A DNA stretch of 64,000 nt, taken from contig NZ_CP049868.1 in NCBI RefSeq assembly GCF_011303555.1, forward strand, positions 496,001 to 560,000, given 5' to 3'. Source of the DNA: Pedobacter sp. HDW13 (GTDB lineage Bacteria > Bacteroidota > Bacteroidia > Sphingobacteriales > Sphingobacteriaceae). Of the stretch, positions 1 through 7,784 are shown in pieces. Each line of letters starts with the position of its first letter. Position 1 is the first letter of the stretch. Made by a program: the position numbers and the translations under genes. A model generated the notes under the pieces. That model was not told the origin of the DNA, did not search any database, and saw only the letters and a program-made list of their open reading frames with translations.

Positions 1-628
1 GTGTAATAAAGTTGAGGTATTCGCTTATTTGTTTAGGATGCTCTTTAAATGGTATGAAGATCCGAGAAGTGATACCTTGAGGGCTTACTGTAAATAGGAA
101 AGGTATGCCCATATGTTCCAATGGGAGATTTAACCCTTTTTTTTCATCAAGTAATGAATAAATTGGCAGTTTTGAGGTAGAGTGTTTGGCCTTGGTCAAA
201 AAGTCATTGTCAGAATAAGAATCTGTGATAATCAGTATCTGTGTGCCAGTATTTTTTAGTTGATTGATTACCTTGGTCACTGCGCCTATGCATAGGTCAC
301 AGTCATTCCACGAATACCTAAAAATTACGGTCTTTTTTTTGCTGATTAAATCTCTTAAAGAAATCTTCTTAAAAGAAGTATCTTGAACTTTGACATTCAA
401 ACCAATTAGCTTATTTTCATTATATAATACCAATTTTACATAATTATCGTAGAACATAGTCCGGTTATCCGCAATTTGACCTTTAGTAATTGCAGCATTT
501 TTATCCTTGCAAATTTCTACTATGGGAGGACTAGCTACACCTTTCTTTAGGGCTAAATAGCATAAAGAAATAGTAACAAGCACTGAGAATATGAGGGTAA
601 ATAGTCGAGAAGGTGAGTTTAGGTTCAT
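1..628 (-). CDS. Thioredoxin-like (redoxin) membrane-anchored protein, 3' part missing
   Basis: I translated this from the complement strand. It starts at an ATG at 628 that overlaps the stop of the upstream gene (ATGA), and it stays open to the window edge, giving about 209 residues without the C-terminus. Residues 9-27 form one hydrophobic signal/anchor segment. A RYSWNDCDLC stretch places a CxxC pair at Cys110/Cys113 after a beta strand, as in AhpC/TSA-redoxin-type folds, and a later 'MGIPFLFTV' resembles the cis-Pro loop of thioredoxins. Redoxin-like proteins often sit beside 6-bladed beta-propeller lipoproteins in Bacteroidota, and one lies two genes upstream. The substrate is unknown. 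A thiol oxidoreductase of the cell envelope is an inference. Confidence 0.6.
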   Translation of the reverse strand, partial: MNLNSPSRLFTLIFSVLVTISLCYLALKKGVASPPIVEICKDKNAAITKGQIADNRTMFYDNYVKLVLYNENKLIGLNVKVQDTSFKKISLRDLISKKKTVIFRYSWNDCDLCIGAVTKVINQLKNTGTQILIITDSYSDNDFLTKAKHSTSKLPIYSLLDEKKGLNLPLEHMGIPFLFTVSPQGITSRIFIPFKEHPKQISEYLNFIT

Positions 629-1869
629 AAAGAGTGAATTGTATTTTTGATCCATTGTAGGGTGAGTTGGTTGCTATAGCAAGCTAAAAATCCAATATAG
701 AGTAGTGTCAATGAAAATAAGATGTTTCTGTATTTTCGATTAGTTACCAAATTATTAACTACGTAAATAATAGCAAATATTAAAAAAAATGAAGGGAGAT
801 ACATATATCTATCAGCCACAATAGCAGGTCGTGTAAGAGGAACAATCTGTATACATAGAGAAAGTTCAATCAACGCGGCAGCGATGCAAAAAATAACTAA
901 CCAATTGAGTTTGATTTTTTGTTTATAGAGAAAAGAAAAACAAATAGCTAGAAAGATAATTGAATAAGCATAATAAATAGCAGGAAGTGCTTCTCCTGCT
1001 TTCATCGGAAATGGATAATGATAATGAAGCCCTATTGGGGCAATCAAATTAAATAAATAGAAAAACAAGCAATAAAATGCTAAAAAAAATCGCTGATGAA
1101 AAGGGTATCTAGACATTTTAGAGATCTCAACGCCATTCGCTCTAATTGTAATTAAACAAAAAACAAGGGTAGCCAAGCAAAATACACAAATAAACCAGAG
1201 CAACTTAGGATTAAATTTAATATGCTCGTCATGATGTTTGATTGAAATCCACAGCGCAAAAAGTAATACAGGCGTAGTAACAGCTTGTTCTTTTGATAAA
1301 AAAGAAAGTAAGAAAAATAGAAAAGTTAGAAGGTAGTTCTTAATACTGTTTTGTTCAATGGCATTAATAAATGTTAGGATAGAGGCGAGAGTGAAAAAGG
1401 AGAATAACAATACTTTGGATGCGGCAATCCAGGTTACAGATTCTACATTTAAGGGATGTATCGCCCAAATCATCGCACAGAGAAATGGGGTATATAAATT
1501 TTCAGGTTGTTTAAATAATGCTAAGAGTTTTTTGCTTAACACCAGGATCAAAATAGAATTTGTGATATGCAGCAAAAGTGAAAATAAATGATAATAATAA
1601 GGGTCGAACTGATTGATTCTAAAAATAAGGTTATCACAGAGGGTATTAAAAGGAGAATACTGATTGCGGTTATAACTTATGATTAATGTTTTCCAGTAGC
1701 TGAAATCCATTGGGCTATTACTTACTAATGGGTTGTGTAATAATTGCCAATGATCATCTGCAGAAGCAAAGCCGAGCATATGTACGGGAGAAAATGTAAC
1801 CGTTACAACAAGTAATATTATCAAAAAAGGAAAAATAGTTTCTAATCTAATTGGCGCTGCTAATTTCAT
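625..1869 (-). CDS. Polytopic GT-C / TMTC-like membrane glycosyltransferase-family protein
   Basis: This 414-residue protein is almost entirely hydrophobic, with about ten membrane segments. After the first segment there is an extracytoplasmic loop with 'FASADDHWQLLHNP', where paired Asp residues sit where GT-C enzymes coordinate the lipid-phosphate sugar. The stretches 'HLFSLLLHITNSILIL' and 'WAIHPLNVESVTWIA' match the conserved pattern of TMTC/PMT-like proteins (family knowledge). No TPR tail is present, unlike eukaryotic TMTCs. It overlaps the redoxin gene by 4 bases and follows the beta-propeller lipoprotein gene by about 60 bases, so the three are probably co-transcribed. A role in transferring a lipid-linked sugar at the cytoplasmic membrane is inferred; the acceptor is unknown. 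Confidence 0.6.
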   Translation of the reverse strand: MKLAAPIRLETIFPFLIILLVVTVTFSPVHMLGFASADDHWQLLHNPLVSNSPMDFSYWKTLIISYNRNQYSPFNTLCDNLIFRINQFDPYYYHLFSLLLHITNSILILVLSKKLLALFKQPENLYTPFLCAMIWAIHPLNVESVTWIAASKVLLFSFFTLASILTFINAIEQNSIKNYLLTFLFFLLSFLSKEQAVTTPVLLFALWISIKHHDEHIKFNPKLLWFICVFCLATLVFCLITIRANGVEISKMSRYPFHQRFFLAFYCLFFYLFNLIAPIGLHYHYPFPMKAGEALPAIYYAYSIIFLAICFSFLYKQKIKLNWLVIFCIAAALIELSLCIQIVPLTRPAIVADRYMYLPSFFLIFAIIYVVNNLVTNRKYRNILFSLTLLYIGFLACYSNQLTLQWIKNTIHSL

Positions 1870-1930
1870 TGGAAGTTGGCTTGGTGTTAATGGTTTAATT
1901 AATCAATTTGAATAGCTGGAGTGAGCATAC

Positions 1931-3130
1931 TTATTTCATTTGAAACTTGGTTAGGATTGGATTAGATAAAGCATTGGAATGATTGACAAAATCTTTTAGA
2001 TTTTCATTATCTGCAATGTTATCATAACCTAATTTCATTAAAATATCTAGCAGAAATTTCGCACTGTAAGTGCCATAAAAGCTAGTGCCGTCTGAAGCTA
2101 TAATCTGAAACTCCGTAATCGGTAATTTGCAGGTAGTGCGGTCGTAGTATATACTACGTAGATTAATCGCTTTTTTTGTCTTTAAATTACATAAAGAAGT
2201 GAAATATAAATTATCCATAGATTGGATGTTAATGGATAGAAAATGGTTATCTATTCCATAAACATTAGATATATTCCAAATTAATTCTTTGTTCTTTTGT
2301 GTCAAAAATACTCTCCTTTTATCCAATAGGCTTTTGTCTTCTAAAAAATCATCGGGCAATTGATATGTTTTAGGCATGTTAATGTGATAAGCAGTAAATG
2401 TTAGCTTATCGTCAATTTCGTAAAAAGATGAAATACCCGGCATGGCATAGAAAAGATTATCTCCTGAACTAAAAAAAGATTCCATAGGGTCGAATAAATC
2501 TCTCTCGCCTATGGCTTGCGGGTCGTAGCTGAAAATAGATTTGATAGGCTGTCCTTGTTTATCGTAGATTGAAAGACGTTTAAACTTTTCTCCTGAATTA
2601 TTATCATGATAAAATCCATTATAGAACAAAGTCAAACCTTTGGTTTTTTTGAAGTAAACAAAATGTTGGGGATAATGTTCTTCTCCAGTTCTTTTCCCAT
2701 TTAAATCGAAGACTTGTAAGCTCTCGTTCCTGTTGTCGTAATCGAATAGGTAAACTCTATCACCTTGAATATCAAAATTACCTATCCTCATTTTCTGCGT
2801 AGGCGTAGACACGATTTTATGGTGGTAGATGCCATTTTTTAGAAAAAAATAAATAGCATTAGAAGATCTGTCTAGAATTGCATAATAATTCTCGGTAGTT
2901 AACATTTTATCTATTTTGCCAATCCTACATTCGTCTAAAGTTTGTAGCGGTACAAATTCAACATTTTTAAAAATATCCTTAGCGTATTTTGGAGTTTTAT
3001 CCTCTGGATTTAGTGATATATTTATTTCATTTGAGGCAATGTTTTCTGTGGTGGCTTTTTTGTTGTTTTCACAAGCAGAAAAGATTAAAAAACCTAATAA
3101 AAGATTTAAAAAAGGATTTTTTTTAGACAT
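1931..3130 (-). CDS. 6-bladed beta-propeller lipoprotein
   Basis: This is a 399-residue lipoprotein. The signal peptide ends in a lipobox ('FLIFSACENN', Cys20). The segment 'IFKNVEFVPLQTLDECRIG' followed by short strands ending in DRSSNAIYFF and FDLNGKRTG is characteristic of the Bacteroidota 6-bladed beta-propeller family (annotated as BF2992/DUF4934-like). Such proteins are probably surface or periplasmic scaffolds; no enzymatic function is established. It lies upstream of the TMTC-like and redoxin genes in the same direction. The Cys after 'TLDE' is the only other notable cysteine near the N-terminus. Family assignment is fairly sure; function is unknown. Confidence 0.7.
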   Translation of the reverse strand: MSKKNPFLNLLLGFLIFSACENNKKATTENIASNEINISLNPEDKTPKYAKDIFKNVEFVPLQTLDECRIGKIDKMLTTENYYAILDRSSNAIYFFLKNGIYHHKIVSTPTQKMRIGNFDIQGDRVYLFDYDNRNESLQVFDLNGKRTGEEHYPQHFVYFKKTKGLTLFYNGFYHDNNSGEKFKRLSIYDKQGQPIKSIFSYDPQAIGERDLFDPMESFFSSGDNLFYAMPGISSFYEIDDKLTFTAYHINMPKTYQLPDDFLEDKSLLDKRRVFLTQKNKELIWNISNVYGIDNHFLSINIQSMDNLYFTSLCNLKTKKAINLRSIYYDRTTCKLPITEFQIIASDGTSFYGTYSAKFLLDILMKLGYDNIADNENLKDFVNHSNALSNPILTKFQMK

Positions 3131-3223
3131 GAGGCTTTAACGTAATAAGATGAAAGTTCTGATATGAGAAATTGGTTTTGATTTTTATTAAAAGAAATGG
3201 TTTAATGAGTTTTTTTGATTTAA

Positions 3224-3553
3224 CTACTCCCCTCCTTTTTTAAAATTATTAATCGCTATATTTCTTATGATTTTGGTATTCGCTTGCTCAAGCTTTCGTA
3301 TTTTAAGGTAGAGCTTAATGACCATGAAGGTTAAAAAAATAAAACCAAAGTAAAACAACATATCTACCCCTCTATGTACCCCCAAAAAAAGAGCAATCAC
3401 GGTAGTCTGTTCAGGTTGGTAGATAAAATAGACACAACCGATCGTGAAAAAGAAAAGCAACGATTTTTTAAATAAGTTTAGTTTCAGTCGCTCGAAGATT
3501 AAGACCGCCAGGCCTAAAATGCAAAAGCTGAGTATGATTTGTATGGTTGTCAT
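3224..3553 (-). CDS. DUF2304 family small membrane protein
   Basis: A 109-residue protein with three hydrophobic segments (roughly residues 3-20, 30-45 and 62-84) and a basic tail. The motif 'LGVHRGVDMLFYFGFIF' is the DUF2304 hallmark (GxxRGxDxxxY). In many bacteria DUF2304 proteins are encoded next to dolichyl-phosphate-mannose-synthase-like GT2 enzymes, and here the stop/start junction with the GT2 gene overlaps by one base (TGATG). It probably anchors or assists that GT2 at the cytoplasmic membrane. That role is inferred from neighbourhood, not shown by the sequence. Confidence 0.75.
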   Translation of the reverse strand: MTTIQIILSFCILGLAVLIFERLKLNLFKKSLLFFFTIGCVYFIYQPEQTTVIALFLGVHRGVDMLFYFGFIFLTFMVIKLYLKIRKLEQANTKIIRNIAINNFKKGGE

Positions 3554-4242
3554 CAGTTGAAAATTTTTGCTAAGATCAAATCGCCAATAATATTAAAAGA
3601 ATTTAGGGCATGTTGCCCTTTTTGTTTGGAGTAGGCTGTGTAAACAATTTGTACAGGAAATTCTCCATAGTTTAATTTCAGTCGTTTAGTTTCAGCAAGT
3701 ATTTCTGTAGCGTGCGCCATTCGATTTTGGTTAAGCTGAATAGCACTGGCTGCTTGGTGGTTCAGAATACGTAAACCATTATGGGCATCACTCAACCATA
3801 AACCTGTGGAAAGATAGTTGAAGATTCTGGCAAGTTGGAGTAGCTTTCTTTTGATAGCGCTCATATTGATTGCTCTTTCACCCAAAAAACGGGAACCCAG
3901 AAGAATGTCAAGTTTTGATTTTTGAATTGCTGTAACCATTAAAGGCAAATCTCGTGCCTGGTGTTGTCCGTCTGCGTCAAAAGTGATATAATAATCGAAT
4001 TTTAACCGGAGGCTATAAAGCAGCCCTGTTTTAATCGCAGCACCTTGCCCCAGGTTATCAAGGTGCCTTAAATAAGCAATAGGAAGTGTGTTAATTTGCG
4101 ATAGGATATCATCAGTAGATCCATCATCCACAACTACCACTTGATAACCTAAGGGCAACAAGCTTTCAACCACTGTTGAAATTTTTGCCACCTCATTAAA
4201 AGTTGGAATAATTACACAAACTGAAGGGGTATTTTCTGTCAT
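3553..4242 (-). CDS. GT2 glycosyltransferase, polyprenyl-phosphate sugar synthase type
   Basis: A 229-residue GT-A enzyme of family 2. 'CVIIPTFNE' opens the nucleotide-binding fold, DDGSTDD lies at 39-45 and the metal-binding 'DADGQH' at 89-94, followed by a GSRFLG element. The length matches soluble dolichyl-phosphate-mannose-synthase-like enzymes, which transfer a nucleotide sugar to a polyprenyl phosphate on the cytoplasmic face. It lies between DUF2304 and a GT-C membrane protein, overlapping both (1 and 4 bases). This suggests a three-gene module: a charged lipid-sugar is made here and used by the GT-C protein. The sugar cannot be told from sequence. Confidence 0.85.
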   Translation of the reverse strand: MTENTPSVCVIIPTFNEVAKISTVVESLLPLGYQVVVVDDGSTDDILSQINTLPIAYLRHLDNLGQGAAIKTGLLYSLRLKFDYYITFDADGQHQARDLPLMVTAIQKSKLDILLGSRFLGERAINMSAIKRKLLQLARIFNYLSTGLWLSDAHNGLRILNHQAASAIQLNQNRMAHATEILAETKRLKLNYGEFPVQIVYTAYSKQKGQHALNSFNIIGDLILAKIFN

Positions 4243-5645
4243 GATTTGAGCGCAAGGATTTTATAAACAGTAAAATCCCAATTATCGAAAACGATAGTGA
4301 ATTTTTTTGAAAAATCGGGCTTAAAGAAAAAAGGAGCAGTGGGGGCAAATTGAAAGGGGGTAGTCGAATGCTTGTGAATGACCAAATAGTTGCCTAGTTG
4401 CTGTATTTCCTCCCAATTTCTAAAAATCATCGCCGATTTTCTTTCAGTAAACAAAGACATTGCACGTGGCCTGAAGAAAATAATCACGTCATTTGGCTTC
4501 GTATATTTTTTGACGTAGGCAAACATCTCTTGCGCATTTGGCTTAAAAGGTCCTTCGATAGGGGGTCTCTTTCTATTCTCAATTAAGTTAGTGTCGCCGA
4601 AAAACAGGATACAACTAAGCATAGCTATCGTTATACCTGTATATAAATAAGGTTTTAACGAGTAAAGCTGATAGCAAAGCGCAATGCCCTGACAAATGAA
4701 ATAGCAAATGAAAGGAAAAAAAACAAGCAGATAACGACTCTCCTTAAACGGCCATAACAGGTAAACGATGGTGATACACAATAAATATATGGAGGCATGG
4801 ATATCTTTAATAAATCTATAAATGAAGCCCCAGAAAAATAAAATGGATAACAAATAGAAAACGAAAACATAATTTTCTGTTCCCAAAAACAATTGTGACT
4901 TTTCTATATAGAAATGAAATGCATTATTGATAGAATGAATAGAAATTAAGTTTGAATTATGGAGATGTGTTAAAAAGCCATTGGGCAACCAACAAAGACC
5001 AATGCAGTATAAGGTGATGATAGAAAGGAAAGGTGTGGAGAGCCAACTGATTAATATTTTAAATTTTAATTCTTTTCGATGGAGGACGTACCATCTGACT
5101 TGCGAAGCAAATAAAGCAGCTATTAAAATAATGCCTTCTGTTCTGATTAAAAAACTAAAATAAATAACAAGACCAAGTAATATTCCCTTAAGGTAAGTAA
5201 ACGTGGAAGGTTGATATTTTTGGATACAATAAAGAGAAAAAGTAGAAAAGAAAAGATAGGGTATTTCTGTGAGAATGGTGTTTAAATGATTATTATAATT
5301 TGGATGAATACAGAGGAAAAGCAGCAATAACAATGAAAGCTCTTTTTTGATATTGAGAGAAGAAAAAAGATAGAAAATGCTTAAAAAAGCCAACCAAAAA
5401 AAATATTCAAATACTTTAAAAGCAACAATATTAAGCCCGAATATTTGATATACAGGGGCGAGTAGGATGGGCCAACCCCATGGGGCTAAGAGCGGACTGA
5501 AATTGTGTATACTAGAATAATTGATGCTGAACTTGTTAGCATCAATCACTTCTTTTGTAGATCCTGTAGCTAAAGATTTTGCCTGTGCTAGATAAAGCGC
5601 AAAATCATCACCCCAATTGTGCCCTGTCTGGAATAAGTGGAGCAA
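4239..5645 (-). CDS. GT39-like GT-C membrane glycosyltransferase, N-terminus apparently frameshifted
   Basis: At least 468 residues with about ten membrane segments and a soluble C-terminal domain. Near the start, 'GHNWGDDFALYLAQAKSL' is the usual first loop of GT39/ArnT-like enzymes with the catalytic Asp pair. The only in-frame start is a TTG at 5645, just after a TAG, so the expected first membrane helix is missing. That helix is present upstream in another frame from an ATG at 5710 (MFKANFKFFLPFILVFLVSAFF). The frames meet at a run of eight T (5644-5651 on the complement); one extra T would join them into a normal protein starting at 5710. It is probably the lipid-sugar-dependent transferase served by the neighbouring GT2/DUF2304 pair. 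Confidence 0.75.
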   Translation of the reverse strand: MLHLFQTGHNWGDDFALYLAQAKSLATGSTKEVIDANKFSINYSSIHNFSPLLAPWGWPILLAPVYQIFGLNIVAFKVFEYFFWLAFLSIFYLFSSLNIKKELSLLLLLFLCIHPNYNNHLNTILTEIPYLFFSTFSLYCIQKYQPSTFTYLKGILLGLVIYFSFLIRTEGIILIAALFASQVRWYVLHRKELKFKILISWLSTPFLSIITLYCIGLCWLPNGFLTHLHNSNLISIHSINNAFHFYIEKSQLFLGTENYVFVFYLLSILFFWGFIYRFIKDIHASIYLLCITIVYLLWPFKESRYLLVFFPFICYFICQGIALCYQLYSLKPYLYTGITIAMLSCILFFGDTNLIENRKRPPIEGPFKPNAQEMFAYVKKYTKPNDVIIFFRPRAMSLFTERKSAMIFRNWEEIQQLGNYLVIHKHSTTPFQFAPTAPFFFKPDFSKKFTIVFDNWDFTVYKILALKS

Positions 5646-5746
5646 AAAAAAGCACTAACCAAAAAAACAAGTATAAAGGGCAAAAAAAACTTGAAGTTAG
5701 CTTTAAACATGTGGTTGGGTAAATTAGTTCAAATTACAATAAGCAT

Positions 5747-5890
5747 TTAAGATTTATTACAATTGGCGGTTCCGACACAGTTCTTGGTACACCCTCCAGT
5801 TATTTTAAAGCCCTTAATTGTATAATAAAAACTGTCGTAGATGCACTCAATGGTTACATCAGTTTTTTCAAGCGGACGTACAATTAACAT
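5747..5890 (-). CDS. Small Cys-rich-tail hypothetical protein
   Basis: A 47-residue ORF from ATG at 5890 to TAA at 5747. Its C-terminus, 'GGCTKNCVGTANCNKS', carries three cysteines in the last 15 residues. The ATG lies two bases after the stop of the 65-residue ORF upstream (TGATATG), so the two are translationally coupled or one reading frame broken by a frameshift. The family is not recognised. Its neighbourhood and Cys-rich end recall the small NVEALA-type peptides found near 6-bladed beta-propeller genes, but the NVEALA motif itself is not visible. Confidence 0.35.
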   Translation of the reverse strand: MLIVRPLEKTDVTIECIYDSFYYTIKGFKITGGCTKNCVGTANCNKS

Positions 5891-5891
5891 A

Positions 5892-6089
5892 TCAGACTGC
5901 TTTGTGATTACACAACCTGATTAGTCCACCTGTGACATTTACCCTAAAAATATCTGATTCGCCGTCAAGTTCGACCGATGCTATTTTTTTTTCATGAATA
6001 ATTAAATAGGATTCATCAGTAGGAATGGGCCTTATGCAATGATAATCCGGTGTACAGAATGTATAGGGATTGTTTGAATAAATTTTCAT
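5892..6089 (-). CDS. Small hypothetical protein
   Basis: A 65-residue ORF beginning MKIYSNNPYTFCTPDYHCI, with an A/T-rich leader upstream. It ends 'GGLIRLCNHKAV' immediately before the start of the 47-residue ORF. There is no signal peptide or membrane segment, and three cysteines are present. I do not recognise the family. Because the two small ORFs abut in different frames and share a beta-strand-rich composition, they may be one protein of about 110 residues split by an indel. The coding call is tentative. Confidence 0.3.
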   Translation of the reverse strand: MKIYSNNPYTFCTPDYHCIRPIPTDESYLIIHEKKIASVELDGESDIFRVNVTGGLIRLCNHKAV

Positions 6090-6395
6090 TTTTGAGAAAT
6101 TAATTTAAATATTACCAAATTTAACCAAATGGTATTTTCTTTTATATTTTTTCTCAACGCAAACGATTGTTCTTTATGATAAAACACTTTTAAATAGATA
6201 TGTTTATCAAACAATCACTGCGAAAGTTAAAAAGATGCTATTATTTTGAATGTTAAGGGCCAATTATAACAATATTTAATCCCAGGAAGTTATTATGACA
6301 AAATACAGGGGTAAACCACACTATTTATCCGATGTATACTAAATTAAAAACTTTGTTTTCAGAATGTTGTGTAGTAAAAATTTATTGCACAAACG
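6090..6395. other. A/T-rich intergenic region
   Basis: About 300 bases between the small ORF and the first recombinase remnant. I see no coding pattern, strong hairpin or repeat in it. Confidence 0.4.
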
Positions 6396-6680
6396 TTTGA
6401 TTTACAGTATCGAATTCGTGGATGCCTAAAATGTCCAAAATGCCATCGATCTTTAAGCGGCAGTAAAAACATTTCACCTACTATCATTGCACATCATCAT
6501 GTGGTATTCGCCTCCGTTCAGAAAAAGTAAATGAAGCTTTTACTCTAGAGCTTTTAGTTATTTACCGAGAAAGGGATATGAGGAAATATTTGTTGAAACG
6601 ATTGCAGATGCTTACCAAAATCAGGTTGGTTCAATCCTGGATGAACGAAAATCATATTCTAAGCAAATACAAGACCTGTC
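6396..6680 (+). pseudogene. Serine recombinase remnant (zinc ribbon and C-terminal part)
   Basis: Frame pieces on the plus strand match the middle and end of large serine recombinases. 'GCLKCPKCHRSLSGSK' (from about 6420) is the first half of the recombinase zinc ribbon. After a frame change, 'SCGIRLRSEKVNEAF' gives the second half. After another, 'GYEEIFVETIADAYQ' and 'RKSYSKQIQDLS' give the coiled-coil region. The homology then stops abruptly at 6680, where a sequence shared with 36692-36714 begins. There is no catalytic domain and at least two frame breaks, so this is a dead relic of an integrase of a mobile element. Confidence 0.65.
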
Positions 6681-6703
6681 CCGTCCTGAATTTACTTGTC
6701 GTT
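6681..6703 (+). repeat. 23-base sequence shared with 36692-36714 (22/23 identical)
   Basis: The sequence beginning CCGTCCTGAATTTACTTGTC recurs 30 kb away with one mismatch. Here it starts exactly where recombinase homology ends, as expected for the end of an inserted element. The two copies diverge on both sides. Confidence 0.55.
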
Positions 6704-6838
6704 GATAGTTGCTATAAATTAATAGCTAATCTGCATGACTTTCTTTCCAAAAAACAAGTAGCAGTGAGGCTTATTTCGAAATCTTCAAATCCGAAATTCT
6801 CTTCAAATCCTCAATAAAAAAGTTCGTTAAAGGTCTTG

Positions 6839-7450
6839 TTACGAGCACCTCACGAGACAAATCAGATTTAAAGCTGTTTGTCTCGTTTTTATTTCACATA
6901 ACTCATTATTAATCATACACATTAGCTCTAAACCTTCGTTCAGTCGAGGTGTTCGATACCCATAAGGAAAATATGTTAATTTTTCCTGGAAAATTGCTGC
7001 TATAATTTCGCGTTTTAACTTAATATTCGCCTCAAAATATGCCTTGTCGATATTTAAAAGGGTGTTCTATAAATTTTTGATTAGGTTGTCAATGTTTTCT
7101 TGTTTTTTATCATATGAATTGAGACTTTTCTTTAGGGTATAGATCTTTTCTTCCAACTGTTTTTTAATCACACCATAATCCTCCGGCGAAATCTGATCGT
7201 TAATTAAAAGCTCTCTAATTTTATCGATCTTTGTATTGAGCGAATTAATATCGATTTTCGTAATCCTTTTCCGCACTCCGCCTCCTTTCATTGTTGATTC
7301 GTAATTCTCCCTAATGGTTGCCTCGTACAATTCCAACATGCCCTCAATTAGTTTAAGATTAGCCAGGCCTAACTCGAAAGCCTTATTTGCTTTAACTGCA
7401 TTCACCCTAAACCGGCATGGAGAAATACGAGCGAAACAAGATAAACACTC
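6839..7450 (-). pseudogene. Second serine recombinase remnant, C-terminal half, in-frame stop
   Basis: The complement strand encodes a different recombinase C-terminus. It reads ...CFARISPCRFRVNAVKANKAF (zinc ribbon end), then 'LKLIEGMLELYEATIREN' and 'IRELLINDQISPEDYGVIK' (coiled coil). Next come a TAG at 7067-7069 and, in the same frame, 'AYFEANIKLKREIIAAIF' and 'EKLTYFPYGYRTPRLNE', which match the recombinase tail. The 112-residue ORF ending at 7067 is only part of it. The catalytic domain is missing, as is a start other than a GTG inside the zinc ribbon. It lies head-to-head with the other remnant, so two recombinase-bearing elements have decayed here. Confidence 0.65.
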
Positions 7451-7481
7451 TTGAGTCCAATTAAGTGGGGATTTAAGGAAA

Positions 7482-7540
7482 AATGGCCACTCGTTTCGTT
7501 TTCAAACTTACGCCTGATTTCGGAGCAAAGTGGTCGTTTA
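7482..7540. mobile_element. Possible IS21-like terminal-repeat remnant
   Basis: 'ATGGCCACTCGTTTCG' followed about 25 bases later by 'TCGGAGCAAAGTGGTCG' resembles the repeated inner-terminus units of Bacteroidota IS21-type elements, which have GGAGCAAAGTGGCC/GTTTCGG-style repeats. No transposase is present. This is recognition by eye and is weak. Confidence 0.3.
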
Positions 7541-7567
7541 ATGACTATTTTTTATTGATTGATCGAT

Positions 7568-7594
7568 AAAAAAAATCCCGGCCGGTGGCCGGGA
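7568..7594 (-). terminator. Rho-independent terminator, minus strand
   Basis: A perfect 8-base stem (TCCCGGCC / GGCCGGGA) with a three-base loop is followed on the complement by eight T. It lies just downstream of the histone-like fragment, whose transcription it would end. Confidence 0.75.
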
Positions 7595-7624
7595 CCCTGA
7601 TACTTTCCCAAAACAGCGATGTCT

Positions 7625-7738
7625 TTACTTTGCGCTATTTTTCTTTTCTGTTACTTCAACTCTAATTTCCTGAGCCAAAACTTTTAAGTCTGGCATTGCT
7701 TTACGTAAGTGGCTGTTGCACAACTCAGAAATAACCAT
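7625..7738 (-). pseudogene. Truncated histone H1-like (Hc1-type) protein
   Basis: A 37-codon ORF whose residues 13-37, 'KAMPDLKVLAQEIRVEVTEK', match the C-terminal helix of the small Bacteroidota histone-H1-like proteins (family pattern MQDLKxLAQEIRxEVQ). Those are normally about 55-60 residues, with an N-terminal helix and a glycine/arginine hinge. Here that part is replaced by an unrelated 'MVISELCNSHL'. It retains its own strong terminator. It is probably the 3' end of a gene cut by insertion of the arsenic island or a neighbouring element. Confidence 0.5.
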
Positions 7739-7752
7739 AAAAGATAGATTAG

Positions 7753-7784
7753 AATGCGGCAACTTAACATTGCCGCATTTTTTA
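7753..7784. terminator. Hairpin terminator after acr3 (T run on plus strand)
   Basis: A 10-base perfect stem (AATGCGGCAA / TTGCCGCATT) with a seven-base loop sits directly beyond the acr3 stop. A T run follows on the plus strand. On the complement, which acr3 uses, the downstream sequence is only moderately T-rich, so it may act in both directions. Confidence 0.55.

Noticed and set aside
5747..6089. NVEALA-type secreted peptide
   Set aside because: Position and Cys tail are suggestive, but no signal peptide or NVEALA motif could be found.
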